NCBI GenBank assembly: GCA_020635955.1
Contig: JACJYW010000007.1
Span: 1-64,000, forward strand
Origin: Crocinitomicaceae bacterium
GTDB lineage: Bacteria; Bacteroidota; Bacteroidia; Flavobacteriales_D; Crocinitomicaceae
Reading direction: 5' to 3'
DNA length: 64,000 bases
The stretch's first letter is position 1, and the number at the start of each line of letters is the position of its first letter. Positions 9,377-17,271 of the stretch are shown here, one piece after another. Below the pieces are notes generated by a model. It saw only the letters and a program-made list of their open reading frames with translations. It was not told where the DNA came from and ran no database searches. The position numbers were made by a program, and so were the translations under genes.

Positions 9377-9931
9377 ATGGAGGATTTAACAGTTATCATA
9401 TTGGCCGGTGGTAAAAGCAGTAGAATGGGAGAAGATAAAGGTCTTATGACCCTTTTTGGAAAACCAATGGTTGAATATGTTATTGACAATGCCAAGGAAG
9501 TATCTGAAGATATTATCATAGTATCCAATAATAACAACTACAAGAAATTTGGCTTCCCTGTTATAAAAGATAAATTTCCAGATAAAGGTCCACTTGGAGG
9601 TATTTATACAGGTCTCTTAAATTCGAATAGCGAGACGAACATTATTTTGAGTTGCGATATTCCATATATTAAATCAGGATTAATAAAGTTCTTGTTCTAT
9701 CAATCAGATGGATATGACATTACCATCCCGATTCATCAGGAAAGAATACATCCTTTGATTGGAATTTATAAAAAAAATTGTGTCAAAACATTTGAGAAAA
9801 ACTTACAAATTGGGCAACTGAAAGTGACTAAAGCTTTTGGTGATTTGATCACAAATATTGTCGAGGCGGATGAGTTTGATGAGATTGAATTCAAGAACCT
9901 TAACTCTAAACTGGACATCCCTCCATTATAA
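9377..9931 (+). CDS. mobA: Molybdenum cofactor guanylyltransferase MobA-like
   Basis: This 184-residue nucleotidyltransferase has the signature LAGGKSSRMGEDKGLM at its N terminus, then KFPDKGPLGGIYTGL and LSCDIPYI, a metal-binding Asp block. The MobA family transfers GMP from GTP to molybdopterin to form MGD. The moaA gene 1.1 kb upstream supports a molybdenum-cofactor role, though other moa/moe genes are absent from the window. The ATG at 9377 gives the family-like start; an in-frame TTG at 9359 is less likely. Confidence 0.85.
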   Translation: MEDLTVIILAGGKSSRMGEDKGLMTLFGKPMVEYVIDNAKEVSEDIIIVSNNNNYKKFGFPVIKDKFPDKGPLGGIYTGLLNSNSETNIILSCDIPYIKSGLIKFLFYQSDGYDITIPIHQERIHPLIGIYKKNCVKTFEKNLQIGQLKVTKAFGDLITNIVEADEFDEIEFKNLNSKLDIPPL

Positions 9932-10005
9932 CAATACAATTTTTTAACCTTTAGTATTGACAGTTTACTTCAACTTTCACTAATTTGCGCTCTTTATTTT
10001 TGAAG

Positions 10006-11040
10006 ATGAATATTTGCTTTATCATGTATCCCTGGGAGAATGTTGATGTCGCCAAGGATTCAACACTTAGAATGATCCATGAATGTGCCAAGAGAAAGCA
10101 CAGAGTAGTAATCGCAACTCCGGCTGGATTAACCATGCGAAACAGTGTTACGAACGTATTTGGAAAAATACTTTCTGTTCCATCCGGGCCTTTTCCAGGA
10201 ACTATTTCAAGTTTTTACAAAAAAGTAAAACTGAAAGAGAAGATGTTGCCTTTGGCTGGATTTGACGTGATCTTTATGCGTGCTAACCCACCATTAGACA
10301 TTCTCATGCTGAATTTTCTAGATTCAGTGAAAGAAGATGTTTTCATCTTAAACGATATTCAGGGATTAAGAGAAGCGAACAATAAGATCTATACGGCCAG
10401 TTTAGATGATGCTTCTCACGACTTTATTCCTACAACACATGTATCAAAGAACAAAGACTATTTGAAACGTGTGATCATGGAGTCTGAACAAGAAAAAATG
10501 ATCTTAAAACCATTGGATGGTATGGGTGGTCGTGGCGTGATCGTAGTTGAAAAATCAGCTACTCAAAACATCTCTTCACTGTTAGATTTCTATATCAACT
10601 CTTCAAGTGGACAATCAAACTATGTGATCCTTCAAGAATATGTTGAAGGTGCTGATCAGGGAGATATAAGGGTGTTGATGCTAAATGGTGAACCTATTGG
10701 AGCTATGAAGAGAATTCCGGCTGAAGGAGATCACCGTTCCAACTTCTCAGCTGGAGGTTCTGTAAAACGCCATACCCTAAGTAAGTTGGAGAAAGAAATG
10801 TGTAGCGTAATAGGTAAGCGTCTGGTAGCAGATGGTTTATACTTCGTTGGATTAGATATCATCAATGGTAAATTGATAGAAGTCAATGTTTGCAGTCCGG
10901 GAGGTATAGTAAACATTAATAAGCTGAATAAAGCAAAACTACAGATGAAAGTGGTTGATTTCATTGAAAATATAGTGGAACAAAGAGCATCTGCAGCAAA
11001 ACGAAAAGTAGCCTTTAAGGAAACTGTGCAAAATGCTTAA
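10006..11040 (+). CDS. ATP-grasp ligase, glutathione synthase-like (GshB family)
   Basis: This 344-residue protein has the GshB layout: an N-terminal domain (FIMYPWENVDVAKDSTLRMIHEC), a central segment (FIPTTHVSKN), and an ATP-grasp domain with ILKPLDGMGGRGVIVV, LQEYVEGADQGDIRVLMLNGEPIGAMKRIP and EVNVCSPGG. GshB joins gamma-Glu-Cys to Gly. No gshA partner is present here; instead the next gene overlaps by eight bases and encodes an FGase-QEGLA hydrolase. A peptide ligase with another substrate is therefore a real alternative. A TTGACA ... TAATTT pair with 18-base spacing lies at 9957-9986, upstream of the ATG at 10006. Confidence 0.85.
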   Translation: MNICFIMYPWENVDVAKDSTLRMIHECAKRKHRVVIATPAGLTMRNSVTNVFGKILSVPSGPFPGTISSFYKKVKLKEKMLPLAGFDVIFMRANPPLDILMLNFLDSVKEDVFILNDIQGLREANNKIYTASLDDASHDFIPTTHVSKNKDYLKRVIMESEQEKMILKPLDGMGGRGVIVVEKSATQNISSLLDFYINSSSGQSNYVILQEYVEGADQGDIRVLMLNGEPIGAMKRIPAEGDHRSNFSAGGSVKRHTLSKLEKEMCSVIGKRLVADGLYFVGLDIINGKLIEVNVCSPGGIVNINKLNKAKLQMKVVDFIENIVEQRASAAKRKVAFKETVQNA

Positions 11041-13027
11041 ACTTTCTATTGAGCAAATTATTCAAAAGATTGAGAAAGGTCTCTCTTTTGAAGCTGAAGA
11101 TATTGACGGGGGATTTTATATTAAAATAGCTGAATACGTTCCATATGTATGCGCAGCTATTCATGACGGCCATAATTTCAGAGAAGAATTATTAGATAAC
11201 ATCATCCATAATGATTATGAAAGATGGTATGAGGAAGATCCTAAAACACTAGATTTCATTTCTTCATTTCCAATTGTTATTGCCGGAAGAGATTCTCGAT
11301 TTGAATATGATCTAAATCGTCCGCCAGAAACAGCTGTTTATAAAGATGCATGGGGCAAACCGGTTTGGCATAAAGAGTTAACAAAGAGAGAGAGGGAATC
11401 CAGTCTTTCAAAGCACGAGAACTTTTATCGCATAGTAGAAGCGCTAGTAACCAAACTGGAAGTATTATTCAAAGCTTGTGTGGTTTATGATATTCATTCA
11501 TATAACTACAAACGTCATGAAAGAAATGTTCCCGTTTTCAACTTAGGAACAGAGCGAATCGATTCAAAAAGATTCGGAATAGTTAAAAACGACTTCCTAA
11601 AGGAATTAGGCAGCATTGAATTACCAAGTATCAAAACAACTGTTGCAGAAAATGATGTATTTCAAGGAAGAGGGTATTTTTTACAATTTATTACTGAACG
11701 ATTCGACAATACATTGGTTCTTGCTACAGAAGTAAGCAAAGTGTACTGTGATGAAGAAACAGGAGATTATTATTCCAGGGTAATTGATGCGATCAAGGAA
11801 GGATTTAAAAGAGTGATTCTTGAAAATGCCTTATTGTTTGCAAAGAAACATTCCAACCTGAAGGTTAAAAATTCGAATCTTCTACTTTCATCAGAATTAG
11901 ACAATTCAATCGTTAAAGTCGATCGCGAATTGTATAAACTAGTTCGAAATTTCGAGGTTTTAAAGTTTGTAAATCCCATAAACATTGAACAGGAAAAGAG
12001 AAAATTCCTGAAAGCAAATGGTCATTACACACCTCAGTTCAAGTATAAGCATCTGAACATTGACCCTTTTAAGAAGAAAAGAAAATTGATGAATCTTCCG
12101 GTGGAGGATATTCAGGATGTCAATATTCAAAGCTTATACAAAGAGATCATCAATTCATATTGTGATAAAATTGAAATGATCGCCTCTATAGGCACCAATC
12201 GATTTTTATATAACTCGTTACGATATTTTGGAGAACCAACAGAGAAGGATATTGCCAATGCAAAATTCATTCTTCACTTCAAAGATGAGCCACCACGTAA
12301 AAAAGAATTGATGAATGATCAACAAGCGTTGAAAATTCTCAAAGAAGGCGTTAAGAATTACGAATTTGATTGTAAGATCAAGTTATCGGATAAACTGGCG
12401 GCAAAAGCCATGGTGGTTAACTCTGAAAAAACTTTGTATCTAAAAAAGGGAAGTTTTTTTACTGAGAAGGAGATCCTTTCATTGGTACATCATGAGATTG
12501 GTGTGCATATGGTCACCACCATGAATGCAAATGCCCAGCCCATAAAGTTATTCTCAATGGGTATGCCTGTAAATACTAAAACGCAGGAAGGATTAGCAAT
12601 CATGAGTGAATATTATTCAAATACACTTACGGTGAAGCGTTTGAAAGAGCTTTCTTTAAGAGTAGTTGGAATAGATTCTATGATCAAGGATTATGATTTC
12701 AATGTAACGGCTAATATGTTCATTGAGGATTATGGAATGGCATTAGAACCTGCTTTTTACCTGACCACCAGAATATTCAGGGGTGGAGGATTCACAAAAG
12801 ATTACCTGTATTTAAGTGGATTGAAGGAAGTATCTATGTTAATGAAATCGTATGAAGGTTTTGAAGATCTTATGGTAGGTAAAACACACCACGCCTATTT
12901 GGATCTGATCAACGAAATGATAGATAGAAAATTAATTCTTGCTCCTAAGTATAGAAATCCTGCATATGATAAAAACCTCAATGACAATGCTTTGGTAGAT
13001 TACATTATTGAGAATATTCAGGAGTAG
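11033..13027 (+). CDS. N-formylglutamate amidohydrolase-QEGLA (DUF1704, MATCAP-like) metallopeptidase fusion
   Basis: This 664-residue protein has two parts. Residues about 35-250 resemble N-formylglutamate amidohydrolase (SFPIVIAGRDSRFEYDLNR, VVYDIHSYNYKR). Residues about 300-664 are the DUF1704 domain, annotated as 'flavohemoglobin expression-modulating QEGLA motif'. They contain a zinc-peptidase motif HEIGVH (487-492) and QEGLA (518-522), whose Glu would be the third ligand. Human KIAA0895L/MATCAP, a tubulin tyrosine carboxypeptidase, belongs to the same family. The start overlaps the ATP-grasp gene by eight bases, so the two are translationally coupled. The role of the bacterial members is not established; a C-terminal amino-acid or peptide-trimming activity is an inference. 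Confidence 0.85.
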   Translation: MLKLSIEQIIQKIEKGLSFEAEDIDGGFYIKIAEYVPYVCAAIHDGHNFREELLDNIIHNDYERWYEEDPKTLDFISSFPIVIAGRDSRFEYDLNRPPETAVYKDAWGKPVWHKELTKRERESSLSKHENFYRIVEALVTKLEVLFKACVVYDIHSYNYKRHERNVPVFNLGTERIDSKRFGIVKNDFLKELGSIELPSIKTTVAENDVFQGRGYFLQFITERFDNTLVLATEVSKVYCDEETGDYYSRVIDAIKEGFKRVILENALLFAKKHSNLKVKNSNLLLSSELDNSIVKVDRELYKLVRNFEVLKFVNPINIEQEKRKFLKANGHYTPQFKYKHLNIDPFKKKRKLMNLPVEDIQDVNIQSLYKEIINSYCDKIEMIASIGTNRFLYNSLRYFGEPTEKDIANAKFILHFKDEPPRKKELMNDQQALKILKEGVKNYEFDCKIKLSDKLAAKAMVVNSEKTLYLKKGSFFTEKEILSLVHHEIGVHMVTTMNANAQPIKLFSMGMPVNTKTQEGLAIMSEYYSNTLTVKRLKELSLRVVGIDSMIKDYDFNVTANMFIEDYGMALEPAFYLTTRIFRGGGFTKDYLYLSGLKEVSMLMKSYEGFEDLMVGKTHHAYLDLINEMIDRKLILAPKYRNPAYDKNLNDNALVDYIIENIQE

Positions 13028-13057
13028 AAAAAAAAAGTGCAAAATTCCGTTTTTTCT

Positions 13058-13088
13058 TTTGGGAATTTAAAAATGTGAATTATATTTG
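13058..13088 (+). promoter_or_regulatory. Promoter of the tRNA-Val unit
   Basis: TTTG at 13058-13061 and TATATTTG at 13081-13088 are separated by 19 bases. Both match the Bacteroidetes -33 (TTTG) and -7 (TAnnTTTG) elements. Transcription would begin near 13094 and include the tRNA-like remnant. Confidence 0.8.
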
Positions 13089-13104
13089 CACCCCGCAATT
13101 AAGC

Positions 13105-13166
13105 GAGTCCGACATAGTCGGATCAGCTGGTTCAGAGGATTCCGACTCGATCGGGAGGCACACTGG
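13105..13166 (+). pseudogene. Degenerate tRNA-like remnant upstream of tRNA-Val
   Basis: TCAGCTGGTTCAGAG matches the D-arm of the intact tRNA-Val just downstream. It is followed by a 17-base hairpin (13140-13156) nearly the same as the altered anticodon arm at 13561-13577, and then CACTGG, the first half of a T-arm. The acceptor stem and T-arm are lost, so it cannot be a working tRNA. It looks like the scar of an earlier visit by the GIY-YIG element. A small hairpin TCCGAC-ata-GTCGGA precedes it. Confidence 0.6.
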
Positions 13167-13198
13167 AAGGCTGCAAGAGAAAACTTGAAAAATCACAA

Positions 13199-13577
<379 letters not shown>

Positions 13578-13607
<30 letters not shown>

Positions 13608-13642
13608 CAACAGAAAGCTTCACCGAAAGGTGAGGCTTTTTT
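13578..13642 (+). repeat. 65-bp direct repeat, copy 2
   Basis: Identical to 13244-13308, offset by 334 bases. It includes a second copy of the terminator hairpin, which now ends the GIY-YIG transcript. Confidence 0.95.
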
Positions 13643-13740
13643 GTTTCTAGATATTCCAATTGTTAAATTTTCCAAAAACCTAAAAATCACTGGACATTCT
13701 GAAAATAATTTAAGACATTTAATGCTGTGATAACTGAAGC

Positions 13741-14103
13741 ATGAGGTTATTTATAGTCAATATCATAGCGATATTATTATCGTTCAGTGCCAGCGCAAAT
13801 GGCAAAATAGCAAAGGAAAGTTCGTTCTATGCTTCACAGAACACGCATCATTATCATCACGTTTATTCTTCGTCTCAATCGGTGGTACGTGATTTTGTTG
13901 TTGAGCCACATTATCTTCTTGAGAACGAAGTAGAAGATGATGAGGACGAAAAAAATGGACATTCATCTGCTTCAGGAAGTTATTCGGCTTTAAACAGCTA
14001 TCACTTTTATGATCTATCATTAATCAATAGTCACTATTTAAAAGGGCTAACTCAACATCACCTCAATAAGCTTTATCTTCTTTTTGAGGTATTTCGAATT
14101 TGA
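13741..14103 (+). CDS. Small exported His-rich protein
   Basis: This 120-residue protein has a signal peptide (MRLFIVNIIAILLSFSASA), then a His cluster (THHYHHVY), an acidic stretch (ENEVEDDEDE) and more His near the C terminus (HYLKGLTQHHLNK). I do not recognise the family. It precedes another small His-containing membrane protein and NhaD on the same strand. A periplasmic metal- or proton-responsive role for the antiporter operon is possible but not shown. Length and composition suggest a real gene. Confidence 0.6.
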   Translation: MRLFIVNIIAILLSFSASANGKIAKESSFYASQNTHHYHHVYSSSQSVVRDFVVEPHYLLENEVEDDEDEKNGHSSASGSYSALNSYHFYDLSLINSHYLKGLTQHHLNKLYLLFEVFRI

Positions 14104-14238
14104 TTTCATGTTGTAGACAAATCATTTTGTCCTCGTTTTTAAACCTGCTTTATTGAAAATACTTCAATGAGCATTTCCATTATTTATTTATCGGATTCCG
14201 GGCAGATCACTAATACCTGGTCCAAAAAAAACAATAAC

Positions 14239-14436
14239 ATGAAACGAATTTTCATAGCACTTGGAATATTCTCTTTAGTAATGAACTTATTCTTCATTGC
14301 ACGGCTACAAAAAGGCAGCTCATTTGAATATCCACGTACAGTTGGGAGAACAAGTACCCATCATCAAACACAAAAATCATCAGATCTTTTCAGTGAGAAT
14401 AATCTATTGATTTTTGATCATTCATTTAATCACTAG
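14239..14436 (+). CDS. Small single-pass membrane protein
   Basis: This 65-residue protein has one hydrophobic helix (IFIALGIFSLVMNLFFIA) followed by a polar tail with His (STHHQTQ, DHSFNH). An in-frame ATG at 14167 would add a polar N terminus that spoils the helix placement, so 14239 is chosen. The stop is five bases from the nhaD start, which suggests coupling. Function unknown; possibly an accessory subunit of the antiporter. Confidence 0.55.
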   Translation: MKRIFIALGIFSLVMNLFFIARLQKGSSFEYPRTVGRTSTHHQTQKSSDLFSENNLLIFDHSFNH

Positions 14437-14441
14437 ATCTT

Positions 14442-15746
14442 ATGTATTTAGCTATGGCCATTTCATTTGTGCTGGGGTTTACCGCCATCATTTTTGAACA
14501 CAAGATCAAGATCAACAAAGCAGCATCTGCATTAATCACCGCGGTTGTATGCTGGGTTTTATTCGTATATGGTGAAAATACAATACTGAACGATTCAGCA
14601 AATTCATCCTTTATAGAAAACAGTTTAATGCATCATCTTGGTGAAATTGGTGGAATTCTGTTTTTTCTTTTAGGTGCAATGACGATTGTGGAATTAATTG
14701 ACACACATGATGGATTTTCTTTGATCACACAAAAAATTAGCACTACGAAAAAGAGTACACTCTTGATAATTCTATCAGTAACAACCTTTTTAATGAGTGC
14801 AGCACTGGATAATCTGACAACATCCATCATCATGGCAGCATTACTGCGCAAACTCATTTCAGACAAAGAAGACCTTTGGATCTTTGCAGGAATGGTAATC
14901 ATAGCAGCAAATGCTGGTGGTGCCTGGTCACCTATTGGTGATGTAACAACCATTATGTTATGGGTAGGCGGACAGATCTCGGCTTTTAATATTGTGCTGA
15001 AACTCTTATTGCCAAGTATAATTTGTCTGGTGGTACCACTCTCAGTACTTGCATACAAAATGAAAGGAAAAGTGGTAATGCCATCTGATGAGGTACCTTC
15101 TCATGATAAGTCGATAGTTGTTAATCCATTTGAACAAAAACTTGTATTGACGGTGGGTGTAGCTGCACTTTTATTTGTTCCGATTTTTAAAACCTTCACC
15201 CATTTACCTCCCTTCTTAGGAATTCTTTTTGGTCTGGGAGTACTATGGACCATCACCGAGTTCTTGCATAAAGGAAAAGAAGAGGATGAAAGGCAAAAAT
15301 TATCAATAGTCAGAGTACTTGAGAAGGTAGACACACCTAGCATTCTTTTCTTTTTGGGAATCTTGCTAGCCGTTGCAGCCCTTCAAACCGCAGGACACCT
15401 GAATGAGCTAGCTACTTACCTGGATGTACATATTGGTAATATCTGGATTATCAATGTGCTCGTGGGTCTATTTTCCTCCATTATTGACAATGTTCCATTG
15501 GTAGCAGGATCCATTGGCATGTATGATCTTACTACCTATCCTCAGGATCACATATTCTGGGAACTTTTAGCTTATTGTGCCGGAACTGGAGGAAGCACGC
15601 TAATTATCGGTTCAGCTGCCGGAGTGGCCATCATGGGAATTCTGAAAATTGATTTCATTTGGTACCTGAAAAAGATCACCCCTTATGCCCTCCTGGGATA
15701 TCTGGCCGGAGTATTAACCTTCTGGCTAATGAATACCCTTATCTAA
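14442..15746 (+). CDS. nhaD: Na+/H+ antiporter NhaD family (paralogue 1)
   Basis: This 434-residue inner-membrane antiporter exchanges cytoplasmic Na+ (or Li+) for protons. It has many membrane segments and the NhaD/CitMHS-type motifs: GAMTIVELIDTHDGF, SAALDNLTTSIIMAALL, AANAGGAWSPIGDVTTIML, SIIDNVPLVAGS and CAGTGGSTLIIGSAAGVAIMG. The first in-frame ATG gives a short periplasmic N terminus. A longer paralogue lies at 28967-30451 on the other strand. It heads a run of three genes with a GSP17M-like and an HMA-like protein. Confidence 0.9.
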   Translation: MYLAMAISFVLGFTAIIFEHKIKINKAASALITAVVCWVLFVYGENTILNDSANSSFIENSLMHHLGEIGGILFFLLGAMTIVELIDTHDGFSLITQKISTTKKSTLLIILSVTTFLMSAALDNLTTSIIMAALLRKLISDKEDLWIFAGMVIIAANAGGAWSPIGDVTTIMLWVGGQISAFNIVLKLLLPSIICLVVPLSVLAYKMKGKVVMPSDEVPSHDKSIVVNPFEQKLVLTVGVAALLFVPIFKTFTHLPPFLGILFGLGVLWTITEFLHKGKEEDERQKLSIVRVLEKVDTPSILFFLGILLAVAALQTAGHLNELATYLDVHIGNIWIINVLVGLFSSIIDNVPLVAGSIGMYDLTTYPQDHIFWELLAYCAGTGGSTLIIGSAAGVAIMGILKIDFIWYLKKITPYALLGYLAGVLTFWLMNTLI

Positions 15747-15768
15747 TTATTCACTTAAATATTTAATT

Positions 15769-16254
15769 ATGAAAGCAATAGTTGCAACATATCAAAATGA
15801 CGAAAAAGCCGTAGATGCGGTTCAAAAATTAGCAAACCATCATTTTCCCATGGATACCGTTTCCATTGTTGGAAAATCAGAGGTAGTGGAAGACAACATA
15901 CATGTAAAATCTACCGCTAAAGTGAAGAATGCAACCGCCCTGATTGGGATAGGGGCTGGTACTTTAATAGGACTACTCTCCGGTATTGGTGTTTTTGCCA
16001 TTCATGGATTTGGATTCCTATACGGATCAGGCGCCATCATAGGCGCTATTGGCGGAATGGATCTTGGAATAATGGGCGGGGGCCTGGCCACACTCCTGTT
16101 AACAGTGGGAATCAAGCATAAAGATGCAGTGACCTATGAAAAACACCTCAATGAGGGCCGATTTCTGGTCATAGTAAACGGCTCTGAAAAAGAAATTGAC
16201 CGTGCAGAAAACATTCTTCACACCCATGGAACACATTTACATCTCAAAAAATAA
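15769..16254 (+). CDS. General stress protein 17M-like membrane protein
   Basis: This 161-residue protein has an N-terminal YflT/GSP17M-like domain (VATYQNDEKAVDAVQKLANHHFPMDTVSIVG). Two glycine-rich hydrophobic hairpins follow (residues about 60-120, IGIGAGTLIGLLSGIGVFA and GAIGGMDLGIMGGGLATLLL), then a C-terminal alpha/beta tail (GRFLVIVNGSEKEIDRAENIL). Such proteins occur with ion-homeostasis genes but have no proven activity. It lies 22 bases after nhaD and 20 before the HMA-like gene, so it is very probably in the same operon. Confidence 0.75.
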   Translation: MKAIVATYQNDEKAVDAVQKLANHHFPMDTVSIVGKSEVVEDNIHVKSTAKVKNATALIGIGAGTLIGLLSGIGVFAIHGFGFLYGSGAIIGAIGGMDLGIMGGGLATLLLTVGIKHKDAVTYEKHLNEGRFLVIVNGSEKEIDRAENILHTHGTHLHLKK

Positions 16255-16274
16255 TCACCCTAAAAATTTTCATC

Positions 16275-16535
16275 ATGAGTTATTTATCAGAAAACGTTAT
16301 TCCTGGAAGTCATGGAAAAACCTTTGGCACCAACGCTAAAACAGGAAAAGAATTAGAAAAGATCTTACACGCTTTGATCAACATTGGAGGCATTAAGGAT
16401 ATTATTATTAAAACAGATACTTATCCACGGGAATTTACCATTCATTCTTCAACGGTAATTGCCGTCAGGGAGATACAGAACAAGATAAGGTCTGCAGGTT
16501 TTCATGCCATACCAAAAAGGATGTTGTTATTGTAG
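16275..16535 (+). CDS. HMA-fold-like small protein lacking metal-binding cysteines
   Basis: This 86-residue cytoplasmic protein has the alpha/beta arrangement of a heavy-metal-associated domain (ALINIGGIKDIIIKTDTYPREFTIHSSTV...IQNKIRSAGFHAI), but the usual CxxC loop is replaced by GTNAKTGKELEK. It is therefore unlikely to carry copper. It is the last gene of the nhaD operon. Family assignment is by shape only. Confidence 0.6.
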   Translation: MSYLSENVIPGSHGKTFGTNAKTGKELEKILHALINIGGIKDIIIKTDTYPREFTIHSSTVIAVREIQNKIRSAGFHAIPKRMLLL

Positions 16536-16762
16536 ACAGTTAATTTAAGGGAATTACTGAAATATATCTAGCATTCTTGAATTATCATTAGATACTGGTT
16601 CCAATTTGTATCATTTTCATTCGAAAACGGTCACATTGACTACCTGACAGTTGACAACAATACATACCTGAATAGAAAGGAAAAACAACGAAACAGCTCA
16701 AGCGAACCATTTTAAAAATAACAATTAAATTGTTAGTTTTAAAAAATGCCTGAATTAAACGC

Positions 16763-17206
16763 ATGAGTTTATTGAATACTTTTTCGGCACTTATCTTTTT
16801 CCTCTTGTTCAATTGCATTTCAATTGGTCAGGATAAATTGGAACGTGCCAATGAGCTATATCAAAACAAAAAATACATTGAAGCTCATGATTTGTATATT
16901 CAACTACTTGCTTATAGCCCACGAAGCTCTGAACTCAATTACAAATTCGGCGTGTGTTTCATATACAAAGGAGGATATGAATCTATAGAGGAACCGTTCA
17001 GATATTTGACCTATGGAATAGAAAACGGCATTAATGATGAATATCTCAACCTTCATAAGGCTGTTGCATTTGAACATGTAAAAGCGTACGAAAAAGCCAT
17101 TGAATACTATACTTCGTTCATGAATTCAACTGATAAAAAAACAGTTAAGGAATTAAAGATCAAGAAGAAGATCAAACAATGTAAAAAGCTTCTAAAAGGC
17201 CAATGA
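16763..17206 (+). CDS. TPR-containing exported protein
   Basis: This 147-residue protein has a signal peptide (FSALIFFLLFNCISIGQ) and two to three tetratricopeptide-like units (ANELYQNKKYIEAHDLYIQLLAYSP, LNLHKAVAFEHVKAYEKAIEYY). It resembles the N-terminal TPR part of Bacteroidetes OmpA-family proteins. The next gene is such an OmpA protein with no TPR, so the two may act together as a split version. C terminus Lys-rich. Confidence 0.7.
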   Translation: MSLLNTFSALIFFLLFNCISIGQDKLERANELYQNKKYIEAHDLYIQLLAYSPRSSELNYKFGVCFIYKGGYESIEEPFRYLTYGIENGINDEYLNLHKAVAFEHVKAYEKAIEYYTSFMNSTDKKTVKELKIKKKIKQCKKLLKGQ

Positions 17207-17271
17207 TATACACTTTTCATTAATCTGGAATAATTGTTGCACTTTTATTCAAATAAAAATCAACTTTCTTA

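Noticed and set aside
16588..16818. Minus-strand ORF over the TPR gene start
   Set aside because: It covers an intergenic stretch and the signal peptide of the real gene in antisense; no recognisable protein features.
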